NCBI GenBank assembly: GCA_002897115.2
Contig: BCIH01000010.1
Coordinates: 924,270 to 984,080 of the forward strand
Reading direction: 5' to 3'
Origin: Prototheca cutis
Lineage: Eukaryota; Chlorophyta; Trebouxiophyceae; Chlorellales; Chlorellaceae
DNA length: 59,811 nt
The notes beneath the pieces are model-generated. The model did no database searches. It saw nothing but the letters and a program-made list of their open reading frames with translations, and had not been told where the DNA came from. Positions 1 through 11,583 of the stretch are shown here, one piece after another (the first letter of the stretch is position 1; every line of letters starts with the position of its first letter). Both the position numbers and the translations under genes were made by a program.

Positions 1-110
1 CCTCGGTGGTGGCGGCGGCGGCCTCCTCGGTGGTGGCGGCGGCGGCCTCCTCGGTGGTGGCGGCGGCGGCCTCCTCGGTGGTGGCGGCGGCGGCGGCCTC
101 CTCGGTAGCA
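1..110 (-). repeat. 24-bp tandem repeat encoding EEAAAATT octads
   Basis: About four direct copies of a 24-bp GGC/GGT-rich unit start at position 1. The last copy is expanded by one alanine codon. The array lies inside the reading frame of the membrane protein and keeps its phase, so it varies protein length without breaking the frame. Confidence 0.85.
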
Positions 111-1157
111 GCAGCTTCCTCTGTCGCAGTGGCAGCAGTTTCATCAGCGGTGGCAGCCTCAGTGGCTGCGCCCCCCTCGGTGGCCGTGGTCCTGGCACCT
201 GCACTCTCGGCATCGGCGACAGCAGCGGCGTCGCGAGCAGCCTGTGCCTCGGCAGCCTTCTCNTCCGTGGCCTCCAGGGCCTCTTCCTTCTTCAGGGCAG
301 CATCGGCATCGGCGGACTGGGTCTCGGCGGCAGCCTCCTGACCCTCAGCAGCTGCATCCCCACCGCCGACTGTCTCTGCAGAGTCGGCATCGGCGCTGGC
401 AGTGGCTCGGTCTTCGCCTTGCATGCTCGCTGCTTCATCCCCACCATCGGTGGGAAGGCCCGTCTCTTTCTGCTGAGCAGCTGCCGCTTCGGCCTTGGTT
501 CCCCTTTGCTCAGTAACCTCTGCTTGTTCCGGCAGCGCCAGCGGCCCTTCTGCATGTTCCGGGCGCGTACAAGCGAACCAGGGAGTGAGCACACAGGAGC
601 CAGCATGCGGATCGTCGTGGTCCAATCTACAACCTTTAATGCGATTCCACTCTTCCCCTGCTTCACCGTGGCAGCTGCTGGCATGTCTGGGAAGACCCCA
701 GGGAAAGAATTACAAACCAAGCTCACCTTCGACGATAATCTTCTCGGGTCGGTTCTGGAAAGCGTATGCAGCCACCAGGACAACGGCCAGGATGGAAACT
801 GCGCCGATCAACTTCCATTTGCCCCTCTTCGGGGGAGGCTGGTAGACGCCGGGCAGGCCCTGCACAGTGGCATGGAAGGAGTGTGCAGACTAGGTGTCCT
901 CATCCCATGCTAACAGCCCGATTCTCCGCGCACCCCAAGTGCACCAAGAACACAATGTACTGCAGGACTCGGGCGCACCTTGTTCGCATTGTGCAGCAGG
1001 AACTCCCGCTCAGCCTGGGATGTGGGCAGGCCAGCCTGCAGCACGGAGCACACGGGATCCAGTCCCTCAGTCAGCTCAGCAACACGTGACAAACTCAAGA
1101 GCCAACGAAGCACAAATGGAACCTTACCTCAACAAGTTTGCTCAGCTGATCGGCCAT
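1..1157 (-). CDS. Unknown single-pass membrane protein with Ala/Glu-rich repeat tail (partial, runs off the left edge)
   Basis: I do not recognise this family. Four exons on the minus strand join in frame: 1157-1128, 1074-979, 859-727 and 549 to the window edge, all with GT-AG introns. The start is an ATG at 1157, and the first ten residues read MADQLSKLVE. Exon 3 holds one hydrophobic segment of about 20 residues (near positions 790-740) preceded by a Pro/Lys/Arg stretch (PPPKRGKWK), so the short N-terminus is probably cytosolic or stromal. Exon 4 is a long acidic, Ala/Thr/Glu-rich, low-complexity tail. At 1-110 it becomes a tandem 24-bp repeat encoding the octad EEAAAATT. No stop is seen, so the C-terminus lies outside the window. 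The composition suggests a disordered tail on a membrane anchor. There is no basis for a function. Exon phases agree, so I trust the gene more than any naming. Confidence 0.6.
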
Positions 1158-1583
1158 GGTGGACCTGCTCAGCCTGCTTGAGCCGGGGTGCGAGATCCCA
1201 GATTCGTCCAGCACTGCGGCAAGAACGCGAGCAGCGACAGAGCTCCGTAGATGTTTTCACGTCACAATACACTCTTGTTAATGTGGGGAATAAGCCCAAT
1301 ACGGCGAGAGCTGATCCAGGTTAGAATTTATCGAGGTGATCGGGCGTGGACCCTAGGAGGGAAATCGTGAGAGGAAATTGACGGCGATCTGAAATTGCCC
1401 TCGATTTCGAACACCACCTAAAGAACGGGCCTGCGTGAGCAGCTTGATCATCACGATGGTCCTGGGTGCTCGAGCTTGGCTCTTGTCTCCCAATTATCAC
1501 ACACGGCATAAGGTCTTGGCCCGCCGTTTTGTTGAGCTGCCGGGAGCTGCACTGACTCCGGGCGCGGGGCGTCTGCTGCAGCC
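1158..1583. promoter_or_regulatory. Divergent intergenic region between the membrane protein and DHFR-TS
   Basis: This 426-bp gap separates two divergent start codons, so it should hold both promoters and 5' UTRs. I see no TATA box or clear motif pair, and no convincing reading frame. Confidence 0.5.
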
Positions 1584-4136
<2,553 letters not shown>

Positions 4137-4271
4137 ATCACGGAGCTGTCTTTGGGCTGTTGGTCCCCTGCCAGTTGGCCAGCTATTCCATTCCCTGTGC
4201 TCTCTGTGCCCTTTCCCAATATCTGCCCCAAGGGACGATTTCATTTGTGTAAGAGAGAGGTGGTCAGGTGG

Positions 4272-4849
4272 TCACATTTCGCCGCACTCGGTGATCACGC
4301 ATGGCAGCTTTGGCCGGTTGTTCTGACCCGTGGTCTGAACAGCCTCCAGCTTGCGCACCACGAGCATGCCGTCGCCGAGCACACGCCCAAACACGACGTG
4401 CTTGTCGTCCAGCCACCCTGTATGCGAGGAGGAGCGGGCGCAAGGTGTCATCCATCACGCTCGGCAGGCAGGGCAGGGGAGTCATACAAATGCCAGCACG
4501 TTTGCCGGAACGGCAGTTCGTCGCCAACCCTTTTCCCTCGAGCTGCCACCTTCTTCCCAGTCATCAAAAAGCCGGGTTCACTCAATTATCGACCCCACCC
4601 AACCCTCTTACAAACTGCACGCCCACCTGTGGCAGCACATGTGATGAAGAACTGGCAGCCGTTGGTGCCAGGTCCAGAATTGGCCATGCTCAGCAGGCCT
4701 GGGCCCGTGTGTCGGCCAGTAAAATTTTCATCCGCAAATCGCGTGCCATAAATACACAGTGACCCCGTGCCGTCGCCCTTGATAAAGTCGCCACCCTGAA
4801 GCATGAATCCCTTGATGATCTGCACAGGGAGGCAGGGCATAGCATAGCA

Positions 4850-4897
<48 letters not shown>

Positions 4898-4908
4898 GGA
4901 GCTGCACA

Positions 4909-4948
<40 letters not shown>

Positions 4949-5018
4949 CGCATGAAGACCCTTGGAAGGATCTTGTGCGGTGACCAGATTTTGAATATGG
5001 CAGGTGCTGGTGGGGGGT

Positions 5019-5091
<73 letters not shown>

Positions 5092-5641
5092 CGTGCAAGT
5101 GCACTGGTGGAAGCTTAAAACACCATGCCCCGTGGCAGTCCAGTAAAGCATTCCAGTGAACACACAACCCCATCTAACCACACATGCTTGCCCTGTGAAA
5201 TGTGCAGTTCTTGTAGCCCACCGGCAGCCCTTGTTTCCTGCAGGCGTCGAGTCGTTGGAGGGGGGCGGTTGGATGCATGGTGTGCGTGCATCCCATCTGC
5301 TGGCCCCTGAACCTCCTGGATGCTCATGCCCTGCAGCTCCACTATGTGCATGAGACCCACCTGAATTCGCCTGTGCACAGCTGCCTAAAGTTCTCTGCAG
5401 TCTTGGGCACGACATCAGCAAACAGCTCCATCTTTATCNGGCCCACAGGCTGGCCGCCAATGCTCACATCTGCACAGTGGTCGGTCGGCTGGATGGATTG
5501 ATACTGCATGAGTGTGCATCAACCATGCGGGCTGGCACCGATACACTGCGCCTCTTTTCCCCAAGCCTCCCCTGCACACCCACCAAAGAAGACAATGGGG
5601 TTGGTCGGCACTGGCGGCCGCAGATGCCACTGCTCCGCCAT
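4272..5641 (-). CDS. PPIH: Cyclophilin-type peptidyl-prolyl isomerase, PPIH (snRNP cyclophilin) family
   Basis: This is a cyclophilin of the U4/U6.U5 snRNP-associated subfamily, which in animals binds the PRP3-PRP4 complex. Five exons join in frame: 5641-5584, 5469-5361, 5237-5192, 4819-4627 and 4417-4272, giving 183 residues. Subfamily-diagnostic stretches include [34 protein letters not shown], the catalytic-site region [31 protein letters not shown] and [12 protein letters not shown]. It ends CVITECGEM, like human PPIH. The catalytic Arg is the R of FHR. Intron 3 (5191-4820) starts with GC instead of GT (AGG|GCAAGC) and carries two enormous sense-strand C tracts and a CA repeat. The product is probably nuclear, because it has no transit peptide and begins directly with MAEQWHLRP. 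Confidence 0.93.
4850..4896 (-). repeat. 47-base C homopolymer (sense) in PPIH intron
   Basis: The plus strand shows uninterrupted G from 4850 to 4896. On the PPIH sense strand this is a C-run ending 29 nt upstream of the 3' splice site. Confidence 0.9.
5019..5090 (-). repeat. About 70-base C homopolymer (sense) in PPIH intron
   Basis: The plus strand shows uninterrupted G from about 5019 to 5090, the longest homopolymer here along with 56993-57064. Its exact length may be limited by sequencing accuracy. Confidence 0.85.
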
Positions 5642-6043
5642 GGTGGCTGTACACTGATGGTCCAATTCCTGTGTGAGTTTGGATCTACACAAACAGCCGC
5701 CCAGGCCTCCTCGCGTCAGCCGACTGGTTGTGCCAAGTCGTCTCGAGACGTTTGAGCCTTCCTCCCAGGTGCTTCCCCTCCTGCCGTGTAGCTCTTTCTG
5801 GGCCACTGGAACTATGGTAATATATTCGTCAATAAACAGTCGCCGTGTCCAAATGACGCAGGCAAAAAATGTGCAGCGCACGGCAATGTGCATGGTCCCT
5901 CGCATTCTTTTCCTTCGGGTTGCCGGGGGATGGGACAGGAGACCCCCAGGCTTGCGCAAGGCGACTGCAGCGACTGTTTCCTGCTTGTGCCCTGGGCGGT
6001 GCATCCCGCACTCCACGGGAACCCCCCTTCCCCAGACATCTAT
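5642..6043. other. Spacer between NFU1 (3' end) and PPIH (5' end)
   Basis: Both neighbours are on the minus strand, so this 402-bp stretch holds the NFU1 3' UTR and the PPIH promoter. I see no further gene. Confidence 0.5.
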
Positions 6044-7481
6044 TCAGTTGCTGAGGTGGCGCTCCAGGTCCTCAAACGCCTTGACGCCCGCGGTCTCAGC
6101 TTCATCGGCCGGCGCCTCCACGACGCCCTTGACCTCGGGCACGTAGTGGCACAGCATGTTTTCGATGCCGCTCTTGAGGGTGAGCGCGGAGGAGGGGCAG
6201 CCGCTGCAGGCACCCAGCATCTTGAGCGTGACGATGCCCGTGTCGGGGTCAAAGCCCTTGAACGAGACGTCGCCGCCGTCCTCCTGGACCGCCGGCCGGA
6301 TGCGCGTCTCCAGCAGCTCCTTGATCATGGCCACCGTGTCGCTGTCATCGTCCAGGATCACGTTGTCCAGGTTCTCCACCGCCGCGCCGTCGTACAGCAC
6401 GGGCTCCCCCGAATCATAAAACTCCGTGATTGCCGCAAAAATGTCGGGCTTGAGCACGGGCCACCCAAACTCGTCCGTCTTTGTGACGGTAATAAAGTCC
6501 GAGCCAAAGAAGACCTGCGGGCATTGCAGTGGCGTTTTAATTGCGAGGATGCGGGGGCCGTTTTGGCGAGTGAAGATGGGCCCCATGGCGGCCAGCGGAG
6601 GCGGCGGTGAGTTCACGAACAGCCGCAACCACGTACAAAAGCCGGTTCACCGCCCACCTTACACCCGCCAATGACACACCCCACTCACAAACACAGCAAA
6701 TCACACCTGCTCGACGCCGTCNATGCGGAAGAGGGCCTTGGCCAGCGGGCTGCCCATCCCCTCCCGCGCCGACTTGAAGCCTTGCGTGCCAGACTGCGGC
6801 GAGGAAGGAGGGTTGCGCGCCGAGCATGGGAACCGCGCCGTGGTCTGTTTCGCAAATCCGGCTCGGAACCGAGCTGTTCCGGGCTCGCGTGAGCATACAG
6901 CATGGATCTAAAAGGCAGCGGATAGCAGCCACAACAAACACACACCCGGCTGTCAGCACGACAAACTCCAAACCCCCAAGAGAAAAGAAAGCCCACCCAG
7001 TCCAGGCTTCTCACCTCCATGACTGTCTTCCCCGGCATGAACATCAAACTCGTGGGGTTAGGCGTGGACTGGGTCTGAATGAACAGCGTCCGCTTGGCAG
7101 CTGCAGCGACGGGCGGCAGTGCACACCCAGGTTCGGTCAANGTGATGGCCAGCCAGAACCCCACGCAAGCATTCAACCCTCTCATGTGCATCACATGCAC
7201 GAGTACCATGCAGGCTGGAATGCGAGGCACACAGCTCAAGCCTCACATGAGACGTCGGATGGCANGCACTTGAGCTGGGAGGCGAGGGGCGCCCTCACCG
7301 CAGCGTGGAAGGGGCCCGGGCGGACTGGCGCGGCATGCATGACCGCGACAGAGGTCTGGAATCCCCGCCACTGGCTGCACAGTTCCGCCGCGGGAACAGC
7401 CTGCCGCGCCAGGGTGGCATGCTCAAGCATGCCCCCAAGCCTGGTGGCGTTGAAGGCGAGGACTCGGCGGATGCACGCCAT
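6044..7481 (-). CDS. NFU1: NFU1-type iron-sulfur cluster scaffold/carrier, mitochondrial
   Basis: NFU1 proteins deliver [4Fe-4S] clusters to mitochondrial targets such as lipoate synthase. The start at 7481 gives [18 protein letters not shown], a basic, hydroxylated, acid-free presequence. The Nfu N-terminal domain follows: [19 protein letters not shown], then SPLAKALF in a separate exon (6793-6707) and [12 protein letters not shown] opening the last exon (6514-6044). The C-terminal NifU domain carries [20 protein letters not shown] and the cluster-binding CxxC in [10 protein letters not shown], ending in an acidic tail. The exon 1/2 junction is unclear because an N (7265 or 7141) lies near each candidate site. 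The arrangement matches Arabidopsis NFU4/NFU5 rather than the plastid NFU1-3 proteins. Confidence 0.93.
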
Positions 7482-7803
7482 GGCGACGAGGTCATGCGAC
7501 GACTACGCGCGCTGTCTAAATGATAATGCAAGACAAATAAGGCAATCTTTAGTGTGGAACATGTGGGTCATGTGGAGCTCATGTGTTACGGCCCGTAGTG
7601 AAGAATCCAGAATTTGGGGACCCCGAATTGACGTCATGCTGTGTGTGTCCTCGGCCGTTCTGATCCAGGGATCTCACATCCGTCCGAGTTTGTGCAAGTC
7701 AGGGTGCATGGAGGATCGGAATTTCCATATCTTTTGTAATGATCAAGTTCAGATTTTGCCTGATGTAGAGGGCTATGCGCCAGGGGTGGGGATCGGTGAC
7801 GGC
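7482..7803. promoter_or_regulatory. Divergent promoter region of NFU1 and the ABC ATPase
   Basis: This 322-bp gap between divergent starts is locally more AT-rich than its flanks, with an AATTC/GAATT-rich centre near 7615-7740. An in-frame ATG at 7708 could extend the ABC protein by 32 residues, but that extension does not resemble the family. Confidence 0.5.
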
Positions 7804-9089
7804 ATGGCGGCAGCAGGCGTACGACTCCAGGACGACCTCCCAGCCATCCTGGTCACCGATCTTAACTATAAGGCGGGTTTCTTCGGCCCTCTAATTCTTC
7901 ATGACGTTGATCTAAAACTTCCCCAGGGATCGCGCTGCCTCCTCTGTGGCGCCAATGGCTCGGGTACGGCGCCATGGTGGTGTAGGACTGGGGTGGGGAG
8001 TTCTGATGCTGGTATGGTGGCGCCCTTGGTCATTTTCATGATGGTTTCCCTCTTTATTATGATGAGCGCGGCATGAGCTGCTGTAAACTTGTCATTGCAA
8101 ACTGAAGGGAGGCCGAGCAACGATGAACTCTCATCATTGGGCCCACCGCTCTCCCAGCCGGTTTACGGCTCCTGAACCCCCCAAAACACACACACACACT
8201 CACGCACACAGGAAAGTCCACACTGCTTCAGGTGCTGGGCGGCAAGCACATGGTCCCCGAGGATGCCGTGCGGGTGATGGGTCGCCCCGCCTTTCACGAC
8301 TTGGGCCTGACCATGACAGGGGACCTGGCCTATCTGGGCGCCGCGTGGCGGGCCGGCACCCTGCGTGACGCGCCGCTCAAGGGCGATCTCAGCGCGGAAA
8401 AGCTCATATATGGCGTGGCAGGCGCCGACGCGGCCCGGCGCGAGCGGCTGATTAGATTGTTGGACATCGACCTTACATGGCGCATGCTCACCGCCTCCGA
8501 TGGCCAACGCCGGCGTGTCCAGATTGCCATGGGCCTCCTCATGCCGTACAAGGTGAGTTGCTATTGTGATGGCAGTCTCCTCTCTCTCTTGGCGTGCCCT
8601 AGCAGATGTATGCATCTGGCCCCACCAACAAACCAAAAGGGGAAATATCCCCCCTCGTGCAAATTCTCATAAAAATCCCCTCCCCCCCAAACACCCCAGG
8701 TCCTGCTGCTGGATGAGATCACGGTTGACATGGACGTGCTGGGGCGGCTGGACTTGCTCCGCTTTTTCAAGCAGGAGTGCGAGGAGCGGGGTGCCAGCAT
8801 CATCTATGCCACACACATCTTCGACGGCCTCGAGGGCTGGCCCACACATATAGCCTACATGGAACGTGGCGGCATCGCCCGGGGCGGACAGCTGTCAAGC
8901 ATCACCGAGCTGGCATCCTGCGACCGGCTACTAACCGTGGTGGAGGGCTGGCTGCGACAGGAAAAGGAGACTCGCCGGACCGACGGCGCACAGGCCAATG
9001 TCGCCGACCCAGCAGCTGGCCAGAAGCTGCCGGGGATCATCGTCAACGAGTCCAGCATGCCTAACAAGCACCTGGCATGGTACCGATGA
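7804..9089 (+). CDS. Soluble ABC ATPase of the CAF16 / ABCI19-21 family
   Basis: This is a single ABC nucleotide-binding domain without membrane segments. Yeast CAF16 associates with the CCR4-NOT complex; plant ABCI19-21 are cytosolic. Three exons, 7804-7963, 8212-8552 and 8700-9089, give 296 residues. Walker A is split by intron 1 and restored as GANGSGKSTLL. The family-specific signature is SDGQRRRVQIAMGLL, Walker B is VLLLDEITVDMDV and the H-loop is IIYATHIFDGL. The unusual SDGQRRRVQ signature, in place of LSGGQ, is what assigns the protein. A TGTAA element lies at 9160-9164 after the stop. The start at 7804 (MAAAGVRL) is chosen over the upstream ATG because the domain begins soon after it. 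Confidence 0.9.
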
Positions 9090-9323
9090 TGCCGATAATT
9101 TTGGATGGCCCAACGGATGGATGGTGGATTTACCAGGTGCAGGTATTTCTAGGTGTTGGTGTAAGGAAGTGTTTCATTGATTGATTGATTAGTTAGGGAA
9201 GTGCATGCTCGAGTGCACTGCTTCAGCGCAAATCACGAGCTCGGACTTGGCACGCGACAGGTGACTCTATTCAGGGTCACTCCAGATCAGCATCTTCCTG
9301 CCTTCGCGGCATATACCGGAAAC
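9090..9323. other. Short convergent spacer
   Basis: This 234-bp gap separates the 3' ends of the ABC ATPase and the metallophosphoesterase. It holds a TGTAA poly(A)-type signal for the plus-strand gene (9160-9164) and a TGATT triplication near 9177-9191. Confidence 0.6.
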
Positions 9324-11319
9324 TCAGTCCATGTATGAGAGCTCTTCCCAGGTGTCGGTGTTGGCATGGTACACCCGGATGCCCGGGGTGCCGTCTGCAC
9401 GAGCGCCGGCCCTGGCCATCGGCGTCTTGAATGCGACGCGGGGCGGCTGGGTGGGTGTGATCTCCACCCACACATCGTCGGCAGCACGGCACGCGCCCGA
9501 CGATGTAGAAAGAGTGACCATGATGCAGTGGTGCTGCGAGATGCTGCTGTCGCCATAGGGGTACCGGATGCGTGGTACCACGGCCGCATTGAGGAAGAGC
9601 GTGCCAGCCCGAACAGCTGCTCGGTTACGCAGTCCCGTCTCTTCGCCGCGGTCGATGCAGTCCCATCTGAGCAGATCGTGCATGTGTCCGAAAAGCACCA
9701 CTCGTGGGCAGCAGCCCCGGCTGGTGAGTTTGGCCAACGCCTCCTGCAGTATATGTCCAGCGGAGGGGAAGGATTGGAGACGGACCAGAGGGATGGTCCG
9801 CCGCCAATCAGCATAATTCCAAGCATTGCACACTTCAACAATCAAATCCTTGAGTAACACCCCCCCCACACACACACACTCCCAAGTACCACCACAGTAC
9901 CTTGAGGTCTGGGTCGCCGTGATCGCCGCCCGTTTCGCGCCAGTCCACGCCACAGATGTCGGAAGGCGCCCGGCCCAGACCCGAAGGGCCCGAATGCGCA
10001 ATCAGCACCTGCATGCACGTGCATGCAAGTGCGGGTTACAAGGGCAGGGCATTGCAGTGATGTTCCTTGGCATGCGGGCTCTCACGCAACTGCGGTCGGT
10101 CAAGCATTACCACACCGCACCAGCGGGATGCCCGGATGTGATTGACGAGCCTGCAGTACAGCATTGGCAATGAGCTCGGCAGACTGCCGAGCAGTCTCGA
10201 TGCCATAGTGCCGCTTATAAAACAGCGCTTCGCCCGCCGACAACCCTCCGCCCTTGGAAAAGGGCCGAGCGCCTGTGTTGTGGTTGATGAACTGTGGACG
10301 GTAACTTACGAGATTCCTTTGCTGACTGCAATTTCTGTACAATTGCTGTACCTTGACTGCAGTCCCCTAAAACTCCATCTCACCTGCCACTACCAGCCTG
10401 CCGCCGGCTGTCAGCGCGGCATCAAATCCGACGTGTTTCTGCCGGAGGTCATCCAGCTGTTGGTCGACGCCCGGAGCCCACTCGTCGTCGTCGCAGTCTG
10501 CCCGCCCCCGCACCGCCGCCAGCGTGCTCCGGGCCTGGACCATGGCATACCGTTCCCGGGACCGGTCCGTCAACGAGAACCTTGCAGTGCATGGCGTGTT
10601 TGGATGATTCAACACACGTTTTATGTTTCAAAAAGTGTGGCGGGAGGCAATGGTCCAAGGGTGCCCCTCCCCTTGCCTCAGACACACACAGACAAATAAT
10701 CCCGCACCAGGCATCGTGGTTGCCTAGGATGGCATGGAGTGGCAGCGGAGCTCTGGCTATGGACTTGGTCAGTGCCACATCCTCCTCGCCAATGTCACCC
10801 AGCACCACGACCGCATCGGGTTCCAGGAACTGCAGGGCTTTCACGCTGCGCAAGGGATTTTTTGGTGGGGTATGGTTGGTGTGGGCATTGTTGGCAATCG
10901 ATCGGTGAGACCTTTGACACCCGCCCACCCACCCAAGTTGTACCCTCATCCAGCTCATGTACTTTCCTAGGCAGTCAACCCTTCACAGGATCCACCAGGA
11001 TTGGCGCCTGATCTCCAGGGCCCTGCATCTCTTACGTGTCGGCCGTCCAGTGCCCATGCACGTCGCCCACGACGGCCACTTTCAGCGTGTCGCCGGGCCC
11101 CTCCGCCATCCGATGGAGCCGATCATAGGTCGACCAGGTTTGTCTTGCCCCGACCTTTACAGAGTGTGGGGCATGAGGGCCCCGCAGGGCGCAATGGGCA
11201 GTGAGCGTCGGCGGAGCGAAGCCGGAGGGATGCGAGCGCCCCAGGAGCGCCTGTCGCCACAGCTTGCCGGCCCGCCGCTTTCCCAGTGCCCACGAGGAGG
11301 CCTCAGATAATACGAACAA
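9324..11319 (-). CDS. Calcineurin-like metallophosphoesterase of the cyanobacterial/plant TIGR04168 type
   Basis: The protein is a metallophosphoesterase with all canonical blocks on separate exons: VAVVGDVHGHW, DAVVVLGDIGEED, LGNHDAW, the family-typical GGARPFSKGG, LIAHSGPSGLG and VVLFGHMHD. The metal-binding Asp, His and Asn residues are all present. Exons join in frame with consensus sites. The join through GCAG|GC at 10272 is what yields the GGARPFSKGG motif. The N-terminal exon (from 11319) reads MFVLSEASSWALGKRRAGKL and is Ser/Arg-rich, compatible with a plastid transit peptide. That start is uncertain, because an internal Met (MAEGPGDTLK) also precedes the domain. The substrate is unknown. 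It is divergent to the SecA2-like gene, another predicted plastid protein. Confidence 0.85.
10010..10027. repeat. Perfect 18-bp palindrome abutting a 3' splice site
   Basis: The 18 bases TGCATGCACGTGCATGCA are their own reverse complement and lie at the 3' end of a metallophosphoesterase intron, just before the exon that starts VLIAHSG. The centre is a CACGTG core flanked by CATGCA elements. Confidence 0.85.
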
Positions 11320-11583
11320 CTACACGGAATGTATCACTGCCCGCACATCGGGCAAACAAGGCGGGATCAGGGCTGTGTGTGATCAAGCGATCTTGAGATG
11401 GCATGGGCAATGATCCCATGTCGAGAGGTTGACAATCGATAGATGGAGAAGCCCGTGGATTAGAATTCCTCATTGCAACATGCATGTGCGTTGTATGTGA
11501 TTATTCCAAAACTGATAGACGAATACTGCACGCATGTGGCGTGCCGCTGGGTAGGACTAGACTTCAGTCGGGGTGGCTGAAAA

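Larger units (their letters stand above)
4820..5191 (-). other. GC-AG intron 3 of PPIH, loaded with simple repeats
   Basis: The donor reads AGG|GCAAGC and the acceptor TGCAG|ATC. The join FHR-IIKGFM matches the cyclophilin family with no gap, and no GT donor gives a frame-true alternative. On the sense strand the intron contains a C tract of about 70 (5090-5019), a CA repeat (4949-4914) and a 47-base C-run (4896-4850) ending 29 nt before the acceptor. Confidence 0.88.

Noticed and set aside
6..341. Plus-strand Ala/Ser/Val repeat frame
   Set aside because: It is the antisense of the minus-strand EEAAAATT repeat, which joins in phase with three upstream exons.
292..783. Basic minus-strand frame at the left end
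   Set aside because: It runs in a different frame across an intron (726-550) of the membrane protein gene.
4586..5421. Polyproline or polyglycine proteins across 4850-5090
   Set aside because: These frames come from C/G homopolymers inside a PPIH intron.
7708..7803. N-terminal extension of the ABC ATPase from an upstream in-frame ATG
   Set aside because: The 32 extra residues show no targeting-peptide character and the family starts at the later Met. The stretch is better read as 5' UTR or promoter.
10261..10342. Coding extension upstream of GGARPFSKGG in the metallophosphoesterase
   Set aside because: The open frame continues upstream, but only the acceptor at 10273 restores phase with the previous exon and the family motif.
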